DNA of 30,866 nucleotides from Burkholderiaceae bacterium (lineage in GTDB: Bacteria > Pseudomonadota > Gammaproteobacteria > Burkholderiales > Burkholderiaceae_E). The stretch spans positions 1 to 30,866 of the forward strand of contig JAHYJF010000006.1 of NCBI GenBank assembly GCA_019428955.1, read 5' to 3'. Shown here in pieces: positions 23,625 to 30,866 of this stretch (position 1 is the first letter of the stretch; each line of letters opens with the position of its first letter). Both the position numbers and the translations under genes were made by a program. A model generated the notes under the pieces. That model was not told the DNA's origin. It made no database searches and was given only the letters and a program-made list of their open reading frames with translations.

Positions 23625-23690
23625 AACGTCGTCCCTGACTCCGCTTAACCCACTAGTTTAAACCTCTCGCCGTGGTCTTGCAGAACATCA

Positions 23691-24059
23691 TCAGGACTGC
23701 ATCATGCGGACCAGTTCGCCGCTGGCGATCAGGGCTTTCAACTCGGCCGCGCCGCCCACCAGCACGCCCTTGACGAAGACCATCGGGAAGGTCGGCCAGC
23801 CGGTCCACATCTTGATCGAATTGCGCCGCCGCCAGGTGTTCAGGTAGCTGCCGTACTCGAGGTAGTGGAAGGCGATGCCCTGGGCATCGAGCGCCTGGCG
23901 CGCCTTCCTGACCACCGGGTTCTGCTTCATCCCCACCACGACCACCTTGTGCTCGAGCAGGGCCTGCTGCACTTCCACGACGATGTCGCGATTGAGCTTG
24001 GCGATCCGATCACGAATCGCCGGATGGATGTGGGTTTCGGCGAGAATGTTGCGGGTCAT
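23691..24059 (-). CDS. Glutaredoxin-fold protein without active-site cysteine
   Basis: A 122-residue protein that aligns by eye with monothiol glutaredoxins (GrxD): KVVVVGMKQNPVVRKARQAL where the active site should be, then GWPTFPMVFVKGVLVGG with the conserved TxP proline at residue 92, and GGAAELKALIASGEL at the C-terminus. The CPYC/CGFS position (residues 47-50) reads NPVV, and the whole protein contains no cysteine, so it cannot perform thiol chemistry or ligate an iron-sulfur cluster through its own thiol. It is 66 bases upstream of hyfB on the same strand, so it may be co-transcribed with the Ehr operon. GAGGA precedes the ATG. A binding or assembly role is a guess. Confidence 0.78.
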   Translation of the reverse strand: MTRNILAETHIHPAIRDRIAKLNRDIVVEVQQALLEHKVVVVGMKQNPVVRKARQALDAQGIAFHYLEYGSYLNTWRRRNSIKMWTGWPTFPMVFVKGVLVGGAAELKALIASGELVRMMQS

Positions 24060-24183
24060 GATCTTCCTCTTCAGGATAATTTGGTGCTGCGGGTTCGGCT
24101 CGTCGATAGACTACGCCCGGCGATGATACGCTGCGTCTGCAGCAAACAATTCGATGTCAGCCCACTTCCAGGAGACCGGATTC

Positions 24184-24561
24184 ATGGATCAGGAACGCTT
24201 CAATCAGGGGCTCGCCACGCGCCGCGAGGTGCTCGGCGCCGAGTATGTCGACAAATCGATCGCCAGTGCCGACGATTTCAATCGCCCGATGCAGGAACTC
24301 GTCACCGAATACTGCTGGGGCGCGATCTGGAATCGGCCCGGGCTGGACCGGCGCACCCGCAGCATCATCAACCTGGCGATGCTGACCGCGCTCAACCGTC
24401 CGCACGAGATCAAGCTGCACGTGCTCGGGGCCCTGAACAACGGGCTGAGCAAGGCCGAGATCTCGGAGATCTTCCTGCAAACGGCCATCTACTGCGGGGT
24501 GCCGGCGGCGATCGACAGCTTCCGGGTGGCGCGCGAGGTGTTCAAGGAACGAGGAATCTAG
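24184..24561 (+). CDS. Carboxymuconolactone decarboxylase-family protein (PcaC-like)
   Basis: A 125-residue all-helical protein with the family core: RTRSIINLAMLTALNRPHEI, then KLHVLGALNNGLSKAEISEI, then a final helix with GVPAAIDSFRVA. The conserved histidine of the HVxGAL segment is present; the CxxC of AhpD peroxidases is absent, so it belongs with the PcaC-like rather than the AhpD-like branch. True 4-carboxymuconolactone decarboxylase is possible, but no other protocatechuate-pathway gene is nearby, so the substrate is open. The ATG at 24184 has AGGAGA seven bases upstream; an earlier in-frame start at 24154 is not needed. It is divergent from the glutaredoxin-like gene. Confidence 0.85.
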   Translation: MDQERFNQGLATRREVLGAEYVDKSIASADDFNRPMQELVTEYCWGAIWNRPGLDRRTRSIINLAMLTALNRPHEIKLHVLGALNNGLSKAEISEIFLQTAIYCGVPAAIDSFRVAREVFKERGI

Positions 24562-24727
24562 GCGCGGTGGTAGCGCTTGCCCTGGGGGATGGGCGGCATG
24601 GAGATAGCCTACAATGAACCTGTCCGTCAGCCGGGTGCAATCTTTGGCAACCAGAACGAACGGGCGGCGCACTGGCCGACGCACGGTGATTGCCCGACTT
24701 CAATAGACGATAAATGGGGGGAGACTG
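24562..24727 (+). other. Intergenic leader before the monoheme cytochrome
   Basis: This stretch has no gene. TACAAT (24610-24615) could be a -10 element, but no -35 at proper spacing is seen. GGGGGAGA directly before 24728 is the ribosome site of the next gene. Confidence 0.3.
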
Positions 24728-25195
24728 ATGTTACGCAACATGATGGCGGCTTGTTTGGTGCTCGGTATTTCGAGCCCAGTTCTGGCGGCGGATGTGACTT
24801 ATCGCAAGGATATCGCGCCGCTGTTCAAGGCCAAGTGCGGATACTGTCACGGGGCCGAGTCACCCTATCTCGGTGACTTCAACGAGAACAAGGCGAAGTT
24901 CGAGGCCGATTCCTTGGGGCCGAGGATGGACAGCTATGCGGATCTGATTTTCTATGTTGGCTGGCCTGACACCGGGGCCCTGATGAGAAGGCTCGACGAC
25001 GGCAAGAACGCTGGTGGCAAGGCGGGCAACATGTATAAACGCCTGGGCAGTTCCGAGGAAGAACGGCAGAAGAACCTGGCCCTGTTCAAGGAGTGGGTGG
25101 GGCCGGACGCCTGGAACCTGAATCGTTGGAAGGCGAAGGGTGACGTGCCGGCCATCACCAAGGAACAAGTGGACAAGATCAAGGTCAAGTACTGA
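24728..25195 (+). CDS. Periplasmic monoheme c-type cytochrome
   Basis: A 155-residue protein with a signal peptide (MMAACLVLGISSPVLA, cleavage near residue 20) and a single CXXCH (CGYCH, residues 37-41) in the setting YRKDIAPLFKAKCGYCHG, as in single-domain cytochromes of the planctomycete-type class. A methionine in GKAGNMYKRLG is a candidate sixth ligand. GGGGGAGA precedes the ATG at good spacing. It could be a soluble carrier between the inner membrane and the decaheme MtrA, though its gene is 8 kb from mtrB and on the far side of the Ehr operon; this link is inference. Confidence 0.87.
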   Translation: MLRNMMAACLVLGISSPVLAADVTYRKDIAPLFKAKCGYCHGAESPYLGDFNENKAKFEADSLGPRMDSYADLIFYVGWPDTGALMRRLDDGKNAGGKAGNMYKRLGSSEEERQKNLALFKEWVGPDAWNLNRWKAKGDVPAITKEQVDKIKVKY

Positions 25196-25296
25196 AACAC
25201 GCGAGCACTCGGCGACCTGCCACGCCACCCAGGCGAGCGGGTCGCTGCCCGGCTATGCGATTGATGATCGCGCGATGTTTGTGACGCGTTACGAAC

Positions 25297-26293
25297 TCAG
25301 CCCCTCCTGGCCAGGATCGTTTCGATTTCGTCCATGATGCGGTTCATCCGCGCCACCAGCGACTGGTACGGCGCGGGGCTGGCGAGCTCGACGCCGGCAG
25401 CTTTGACGAGTTCGTAGGGGTCGTTGGAACCGCCCGCGCGCAGCAGATCGAGATAACGCTCCAATGCTCCCCGCTCACCATTGACCACCCGTTCGGCAGA
25501 CAGCGAGCTGGCGGCAATGGCGGTGGCGTACTGATACACGTAGAACGAACTGTAGAAGTGCGGGATGTACGCCCATTCGACGCAGTAGTTATCGTCGATG
25601 CTTATCACTCCTTCGGCGACCCCATGGTAGCGCTTGAGCAGCGCACAGTAGTCCTTTGACAGTTGCTCCGCGGTGAGCGATTGGCCGGCATCCACCGCGG
25701 CATGGATCCGCCGCTCGAACTCGGCAAACATGGCCTGGCGAAAGAACGTCCCGCGCAGGTTCTCGAGCGCGTGGCCGAGGTAGTACACGCGCTCGTCGTC
25801 GCTGCTGGCGGCTTTGAGCATGCGCTCCAGCAGTAACGCCTCGTTGTAGTTCATCAGCACGTAGGGGTGCACGTCGTAGGCGTAGCCCGCCATGTACGCC
25901 CCGGATTGCTTGCGCGCTCGCGGATAGGTATTCATCCAGCGACTGTCCCCGGTTGGCCAGCAAATCCGCCTTCTGGTTGAGCGCGAGGCCGGTCGCCGAG
26001 CCGGTGTCCTGGGCCAGTTGCTCGTTCGCAAACAGACGCAGGCGCAGCAAGCGCTTGGTCAGCTCGGCGCGCAGGTCCAGGCACTCTAGCAATCGCGCCG
26101 CCTTGTCGCCGAGATGCCCCTGGCAGCGTCCGAATTCGGCGAGTTGCCTGCCGAGCCGGTCTGCGTCGGCCTGCCAGGCCTGCGCCGATGGGTATACGTC
26201 AGCCAGGTTCCAGCGATCGGCGACGGTTTCCCGGGCCGCAACGGCACTCAGGCACAGGCCAGCGGACAGCGCAACAGCGCTCCAGCGGTGCAT
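25297..26293 (-). pseudogene. M3-family oligoendopeptidase F, broken remnant
   Basis: An exported M3 metallopeptidase in ruins. The first part (from 26293) has a signal peptide and the usual N-terminal helices (WNLADVYPSAQAW, CLDLRAELTKRLLRLRLFA). Near 25930-25960 the frame shifts by one. The second frame resumes with YPRARKQSGAYMAGYAYDVH, then VLMNYN joined directly to EALLLERML near 25842-25851. The HExxH zinc-binding helix that normally lies between those two blocks is absent. The C-terminal part (ENLRGTFFRQAMFAEFE, YSSFYVYQYATAIA) looks sound. The total is about 330 codons against about 600 for the family, so the middle and the active site are gone. It cannot be an active peptidase. Confidence 0.82.
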
Positions 26294-26347
26294 TGCATTT
26301 CTCCTCGACGATCAGCGCAGAAGTCTGCCACACGGTGGTGGCGGGGG

Positions 26348-26848
26348 TCATTTCGCTGCCGTCTCGAGCCACTCGATCACGCGTCGCGTGAGTTCGGCCA
26401 GAGGCAGCGTCGCATCGAGCGCCAGGACGTCTGGTTCCGCGAGCGGCTCCTCCAGCGTCTCGAACTGGCTGGCGACCAGGTTGGCCTGGAAGAAATGTTT
26501 CTCGGCGCGAATTTCGAGGCGCCGGGTCGCTTCTTCCGGGCTTAGTTCGAGATAGACGAAGAGCAGTCCCGGCGCCGCCTCTCGGAGCTGGTCGCGATAG
26601 GCTTGCTTGAGAGCCGAACAGGCCAGCACCGCGCCATCGGGGTAGCTCCGCATTTCCGTGCCCAGCGCCGCGAGCCAGCCGTGCCGGTCAGCGTCGTCGA
26701 GCGGGACGCCCGAGCGCATCTTCGCCACATTGGCGCTCGGATGGAACTCGTCGCCCTCGATCAGAGGGCACCCGAGGACGCGGGCAAGCTCGGCCCCGAG
26801 GGTCGATTTGCCACAACCTGCAACACCCATCACAACGATCGAAGTCAT
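26348..26848 (-). CDS. gntK: Gluconokinase
   Basis: A 166-residue P-loop kinase that phosphorylates D-gluconate to 6-phosphogluconate. Seen: Walker A GVAGCGKST at residues 8-16, GDEFHPSANVAKMRSGVPLD with the substrate-binding residues of the family, CSALKQAYRDQLRE, and the C-terminal HFFQANLVASQFETLEEP. Length and motifs match bacterial GntK. It starts 31 bases downstream of the RND permease gene on the same strand, so it may share that transcript, but no gluconate-uptake gene is seen. Confidence 0.93.
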   Translation of the reverse strand: MTSIVVMGVAGCGKSTLGAELARVLGCPLIEGDEFHPSANVAKMRSGVPLDDADRHGWLAALGTEMRSYPDGAVLACSALKQAYRDQLREAAPGLLFVYLELSPEEATRRLEIRAEKHFFQANLVASQFETLEEPLAEPDVLALDATLPLAELTRRVIEWLETAAK

Positions 26849-26879
26849 ATCGACAAGCCTTCGCGAACCACCGGCGTGG

Positions 26880-29800
26880 TCAGGACAATGTACCGTCCTC
26901 AGTGATTGTGATCGGCCCGCTGCCGCTGAAACGGTCGAGCGAAAGATAGAGCACTGGTGTCAGGTAGAGCGTGACGGCCTGGGAGAACACCAGTCCGCCC
27001 ACCACCGCCAGGCCCAGCGGCTGGCGCAGCTCGGCGCCGGCACCGATGCCCAGCGCGATCGGCAAAGCCCCCATCATGGCTGCCAGGGTGGTGATCATGA
27101 TCGGCCGGAAACGCAGCAGGCAGGCGCTGCGGATTGCCTCCGTCGGAGCCATTCCCTGAGCGCGCTGGGCGTCGAGTGCGAAGTCGATCATCATGATCGC
27201 GTTCTTCTTGACGATGCCGATCAGCAGCAGGATGCCGACGGTCGCGATCAGCGTCAGGTCCTGGCCGAAGATCATCAGCGTGGCCAGTGCGCCGACCGCG
27301 GCCGACGGCAGGCCAGCCAGGATCGTCAATGGGTGAATGAAGCTCTCGTAGAGCACGCCGAGGAGCACGTAAATCACCAGCAGGGCGCCGATGATCAGCA
27401 CTGCCTGGCTGCCCTGCGAGCTCTGGAAGACGGCGGCGTCACCGCCGTAGCTGGTGATGATCGACGACGGCATCTGGAGCGCCGCGCGCGCCTCGTCGAT
27501 CTTCGCGGTGGCGTCGCCCAGCGCCGCCCCCGGCGCGAGGTTGAAGGATACCGTCACCGCCTGGAGCTGGCCGACGTGGTTGATCGCCGACGGGCCGACC
27601 CCGCGCGAGACCGTGGTGAAGCTCGACAGCGGCACCAGTGCCCCGGTCGACGAGCGCACCTTGATGTCGTTGAACGCGCTTTCGTCACGCTTGGCCTCCG
27701 GCGCGACTTCCATGATCACCTGATAGCTGTCGGTCGGCAGGTAGATGGTCGAGACCTGGCGCTCGCCAAACGCGCTGTAGAGCGCCGAGCGAATCGTGTC
27801 GATCGAAACCCCCAGCGTATTGGCGCGCTCGCGGTCGATCGTCAGCCGCGCCTCGAGGCCGCGCAATTGCGAATCGCTGGTGACATCGCGGAAGATCGGG
27901 TCGGCGCGCAGCTTCTCCTGCAGCTTGCCGGCCCAGTCGTTGATCTCGTCGGCGCGCACGCTGCGCAGGATGTACTGGTACTGGGCCTTGCTCGAGCGCC
28001 CGCCGAGCTGCAGGTTCTGGATCGGGCGCATGAAGACGTTGATCCCGGCGACCTTGCGCAGGTCGCGGCGCAGCCCCTCGACCACCTGCTTCATCGGCTT
28101 GCGCTCACGCTGGTCCTTGAGCGTGATGAACATGCGGCCGGTGTTCTGCGCCCCGAAACCGCCATTGAACGAGCTGACCGCGGCGACGTTGGGATTGGCG
28201 CGCACGATCGTTGCCGCCTGGTCCTGCAGCCGCACCATTTCGGTGAAGGAGACGTCCTCGGCGGCCTCGGTGCTGGCGATGATCTGCCCGATGTCTTCCT
28301 CGGGGAAGAAACCCTTGGGTATCGTGACGAACAGCCAGGCGGTGGCAACGAAAGTAAGCAGCCCGATCAGCAGCACGGCCTTGGAATGCGCCAATGCGAA
28401 ATCGAGCGTGCGGGTGTAAACGGCCAGCACCGAATTGAAGATCCGCTCAAACGTTCGCACCACCAGGCCCGGTGGTTTCTTGTGAGCCTCGTCGGTGAGA
28501 AAGCGCGCCGCCATCATTGGCACCAGGGTCAGCGAAACGAAGGCCGACACCAGGATCGCAAGCCCGACCGCGACGGCGAACTCGTGAAACAGCAGTCCGA
28601 TCACTCCCGGCATGAAGAAGATCGGGATGAACACCGCCACGAGCGATGACGAAATCGAGATGATCGTGAAACCAACTTCACGCGAACCGCGCAGCGCGGC
28701 CCGCAACGGGGGCACGCCATTCTCGACGTGGCGGACGATGTTCTCGAGCATCACGACCGCGTCGTCCACCACCAGCCCGACAGAGATCGTCAGGCCCAGC
28801 AGCGAGATGTTGTCCAGGCTGTAGCCTAGTCCCCACAGCAGCGCCACGGCCCCGACCAGCGAGACCGGCAGCGACAGGGTCGGAATCACCGTGGCCACCA
28901 GGCGGCGCAGGAACAGAAAGATCACCATCACCACCAGCGCGATCGTGCCCATCAGCGTCAGGCTAACGTCGTGGATGGCATCGCGCACCGACACCGAGCG
29001 ATCGTTGATGGGCGTCAATTGCACCGACTGCGGCATCTGTTCCTTGAGCGCCGGCAGCATCGCGCGAACCGCGTCGACCACCCGCACGGTGTTGGCTCCA
29101 GGCTGGCGCCGGATGGCGAGCGTTATCGAGGGCTCGCCGTTCAAGTTGGCCTGGGTCTGGAAGCGCTCCAGGCTGTCCTCGACATCGGCGACGTCCTTGA
29201 GCCGCACGGTATTGCCGCCCCGGCTGCTGATGATCAGTTCGGCAAATTCGGCGGCGTTGCGCAGCTGCTGGTTGGCCTGCAGCGTCAGCATCTGCTTCTC
29301 GCCCTCGAGCGTGCCCATCGGGGTGTTGACGTTGGCCGCGCGCAGCGCCGCCGACAGCTCGTCGAAGCCGATGTTGCGCGCCGAGAGCGCATCGGGGCGC
29401 ACCCGCACCCGGACCGCGAAGCGCTTGGCGCCGTAGATGTTTACTTCCGCGACCCCGTCGACCGTTGATAGCGTCGGCGAAATGACGTGCTCGGCGAAGT
29501 CCTGCAGGTCCGACATCGACAGCGCCGGCGAGGTCATCGCGATCAGCAGGATCGAGGCATCGGCCGGGTTGACCTTGCGGTAGGACGGCGGGATCGTCAT
29601 GTCTTGCGGCAGGCTGCGCTGCGCGCGCAGCAGCCCCGCCTGAACATCGAGCGAAGCGCTATCGATGTCGCGACCGTCGTCGAATTCGAGCGTCAACGAG
29701 GTTCTGCCCAGCGTGCTGATCGAACTGATCAGGCTCAGCCCCGGGATGGTCTGGAATTGCTTCTCGAGCGGCAGCGCGACCGAGCTGGCCATGGTTTCGG

Positions 29801-29966
29801 GCCCGGCTCCCGGCAATGCGGCGTAAACGGTAATGATCGGCCGATCGTAGCTCGGCAGTGCGGCCACCGGGATGTTCAGATAGCCGATCACGCCCGCAGC
29901 CACCATGGCGGCGTTGAGCAGCACCGTCATGACCGGACGGCGAATGAAGATCTCGGAGAGGTTCAC
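26880..29966 (-). CDS. RND-family (HAE1) efflux transporter permease
   Basis: A 1028-residue inner-membrane proton-driven exporter of the AcrB/MdtBC class. It starts MNLSEIFIRRPVMTVLL, has the two large periplasmic loops, and keeps the proton-relay aspartates in helix 4 (GLTISVGLVVDDAVV, Asp401-Asp402) and the lysine-containing LIGIVKKNAIMMIDFA of helix 10. The sequence resembles MdtC/MuxC more than AcrB, for example IGYLNIPVAALPSYDRP at the N-terminus. The ATG overlaps the stop of the adaptor gene (ATGA). Substrates cannot be read from the sequence. No outer-membrane channel gene lies in the window. Confidence 0.93.
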   Translation of the reverse strand: MNLSEIFIRRPVMTVLLNAAMVAAGVIGYLNIPVAALPSYDRPIITVYAALPGAGPETMASSVALPLEKQFQTIPGLSLISSISTLGRTSLTLEFDDGRDIDSASLDVQAGLLRAQRSLPQDMTIPPSYRKVNPADASILLIAMTSPALSMSDLQDFAEHVISPTLSTVDGVAEVNIYGAKRFAVRVRVRPDALSARNIGFDELSAALRAANVNTPMGTLEGEKQMLTLQANQQLRNAAEFAELIISSRGGNTVRLKDVADVEDSLERFQTQANLNGEPSITLAIRRQPGANTVRVVDAVRAMLPALKEQMPQSVQLTPINDRSVSVRDAIHDVSLTLMGTIALVVMVIFLFLRRLVATVIPTLSLPVSLVGAVALLWGLGYSLDNISLLGLTISVGLVVDDAVVMLENIVRHVENGVPPLRAALRGSREVGFTIISISSSLVAVFIPIFFMPGVIGLLFHEFAVAVGLAILVSAFVSLTLVPMMAARFLTDEAHKKPPGLVVRTFERIFNSVLAVYTRTLDFALAHSKAVLLIGLLTFVATAWLFVTIPKGFFPEEDIGQIIASTEAAEDVSFTEMVRLQDQAATIVRANPNVAAVSSFNGGFGAQNTGRMFITLKDQRERKPMKQVVEGLRRDLRKVAGINVFMRPIQNLQLGGRSSKAQYQYILRSVRADEINDWAGKLQEKLRADPIFRDVTSDSQLRGLEARLTIDRERANTLGVSIDTIRSALYSAFGERQVSTIYLPTDSYQVIMEVAPEAKRDESAFNDIKVRSSTGALVPLSSFTTVSRGVGPSAINHVGQLQAVTVSFNLAPGAALGDATAKIDEARAALQMPSSIITSYGGDAAVFQSSQGSQAVLIIGALLVIYVLLGVLYESFIHPLTILAGLPSAAVGALATLMIFGQDLTLIATVGILLLIGIVKKNAIMMIDFALDAQRAQGMAPTEAIRSACLLRFRPIMITTLAAMMGALPIALGIGAGAELRQPLGLAVVGGLVFSQAVTLYLTPVLYLSLDRFSGSGPITITEDGTLS

Positions 29967-30866
29967 GGCGCTTTCTTGGCGCGGGGTTTGGTGCCGGCCG
30001 GAGCCACGCCAACACCATCGGGATTGGCGCCGGGCTTGCCGGTGCGTTCCACGACCGCGGCGTCGGGGCGCAGGTTCTGGCGGCCGTCGAGTACCACCCG
30101 ATCTCCGGCCGCGACGCCGCTAACCGCCGCCTCGCCGGCCTGGGACGCGAGCACCTCGACCTTGCGCAAGACTGCCTTGTCATTTTCAACCGTGTAGACG
30201 ATGGTGCCGCGCGGGTTCTGCACGATCGCGGCCTCAGGCACGATCAGCGCATCCTTCATGGTCCTGACCGTCAGGGCAGCCTTGACAAACGCGCCGGGCC
30301 AGAGGGTCTGGTCGCGATTATCGAACCGGGCCTTGACCCTGATGGCTCCCGATCCGGCGTCAACCGAGCTGTCGACGAATTGCAGGCGGCCCGTCAGCGT
30401 GGTGGTCGCCCCCGGCAGGGTGGCGCTAACCACCGCACCTGGTCCCTTGAGGGCGTTGATAACGTCCCCGAGGTAGCTTTGGGGCACGCTGAAAGAGACA
30501 TCGATCGGGTCGAGTTGGGTGATCGTGACCAGGGGCGTAATGTTGGCCTGGACCGCGCTGCCCGGGAAAATCGACACGCCGCCGACCCTGCCGGCGCTTG
30601 GGGCGGTGATGCGGCCGTAGTCGAGGGTGACGCGCGCGGCGTCGAGCGCTGCGCGATCGACCGCCACCAGCGCGGTCTGCGAATCGACCTGGGCTTGCGC
30701 CGAGTCCACGCCGGCCTGGCTGACGAAATTCTTCGCCAGCAGGTCCCGGCTGCGCGCCAGCTGGCGCCGGGCGTCGGCCAGTGCCGCCTCGTCGCGCGCC
30801 ATCTGCGCGCGCAGCTTTGCGACGTTGGCTTCATCGGTGCGCACGTCCAGTGTGAACCGGAGCTCG
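29963..30866 (-). CDS. RND efflux periplasmic adaptor (membrane fusion protein), partial
   Basis: This is the periplasmic adaptor that links the RND permease to an outer-membrane channel. The frame is open to the right edge, so the N-terminus and signal sequence are outside; about 300 residues are present. Seen: the alpha-helical coiled-coil (EANVAKLRAQMARDEAALAD to FVSQAGVDSAQAQVDSQ), the second half of the lipoyl-like motif (ITAPSAGRVGGVSI), then the beta-barrel region and a Lys/Ala-rich tail. Belongs to the HlyD/AcrA group. The stop overlaps the permease start by four bases. Confidence 0.92.
   Translation of the reverse strand, partial: ELRFTLDVRTDEANVAKLRAQMARDEAALADARRQLARSRDLLAKNFVSQAGVDSAQAQVDSQTALVAVDRAALDAARVTLDYGRITAPSAGRVGGVSIFPGSAVQANITPLVTITQLDPIDVSFSVPQSYLGDVINALKGPGAVVSATLPGATTTLTGRLQFVDSSVDAGSGAIRVKARFDNRDQTLWPGAFVKAALTVRTMKDALIVPEAAIVQNPRGTIVYTVENDKAVLRKVEVLASQAGEAAVSGVAAGDRVVLDGRQNLRPDAAVVERTGKPGANPDGVGVAPAGTKPRAKKAP

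Noticed and set aside
26658..28649. 663-codon plus-strand open frame opposite the RND permease and gluconokinase
   Set aside because: Antisense shadow crossing two genuine genes; its composition is Arg/Gln/His-heavy with no motif.
1..30866. CRISPR arrays, tRNA or rRNA genes, insertion sequences, phage genes
   Set aside because: No regularly spaced repeats, cloverleaf sequences, rRNA segments or transposase/integrase motifs were seen by eye.

Overview
The window reads as chromosomal DNA of a GC-rich proteobacterium, most likely a betaproteobacterium of the Rhodocyclales/Nitrosomonadales type. This is inferred from gene families and composition only; no rRNA or marker gene is present. It is almost fully coding and has no tRNA, rRNA, CRISPR array or insertion sequence that I can see. 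Its central theme is respiratory electron transfer.

Layout. (1) 1-1077: the 5' part of a glycine betaine/proline ABC transporter ATPase, minus strand, running off the left edge. (2) 1341-5112: a minus-strand operon of a fold-type II PLP enzyme followed by cyanide-insensitive-type cytochrome bd oxidase (cydA, cydB), with overlapping or touching start and stop codons. (3) 5458-5876: a small plus-strand HigBA-like toxin-antitoxin unit whose toxin has lost its middle, with an AT-rich promoter/operator. (4) 5859-7160: threonine synthase, minus. (5) 7192-7683: a DUF454 membrane protein. (6) 7972-16511: a plus-strand extracellular electron transfer (EET) cluster: decaheme OmcA/MtrC-type lipoprotein, terminator, small secreted helix-hairpin-helix protein, second decaheme lipoprotein, periplasmic decaheme MtrA, and MtrB barrel. 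(7) 16499-23624: a convergent minus-strand six-gene hyfBCEFGI-like operon. Its large subunit lacks the four nickel-binding cysteines, so it encodes an energy-converting hydrogenase-related (Ehr) complex and not a hydrogenase. (8) 23691-25195: a glutaredoxin-fold protein with no cysteine, a carboxymuconolactone decarboxylase-family protein and a monoheme cytochrome c. (9) 25297-26293: a broken M3 oligoendopeptidase. (10) 26348-30866: gluconokinase and an RND efflux permease/adaptor pair, minus, running off the right edge.

How it fits together. MtrA inside MtrB would carry electrons across the outer membrane to or from the two surface decaheme lipoproteins (30 hemes in all). The Ehr complex in the inner membrane would couple quinone or another redox reaction to ion movement, and the bd oxidase offers an oxygen-reducing quinol outlet. 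Whether the cell reduces external acceptors or oxidises external donors such as Fe(II) cannot be told from the sequence. The most notable items are the EET cluster with its interposed helix-hairpin-helix protein and repeat-rich upstream region, the nickel-less Hyf-like operon beside it, the cysteine-free glutaredoxin, and two genes (toxin and peptidase) that carry clean internal deletions removing their functional cores.
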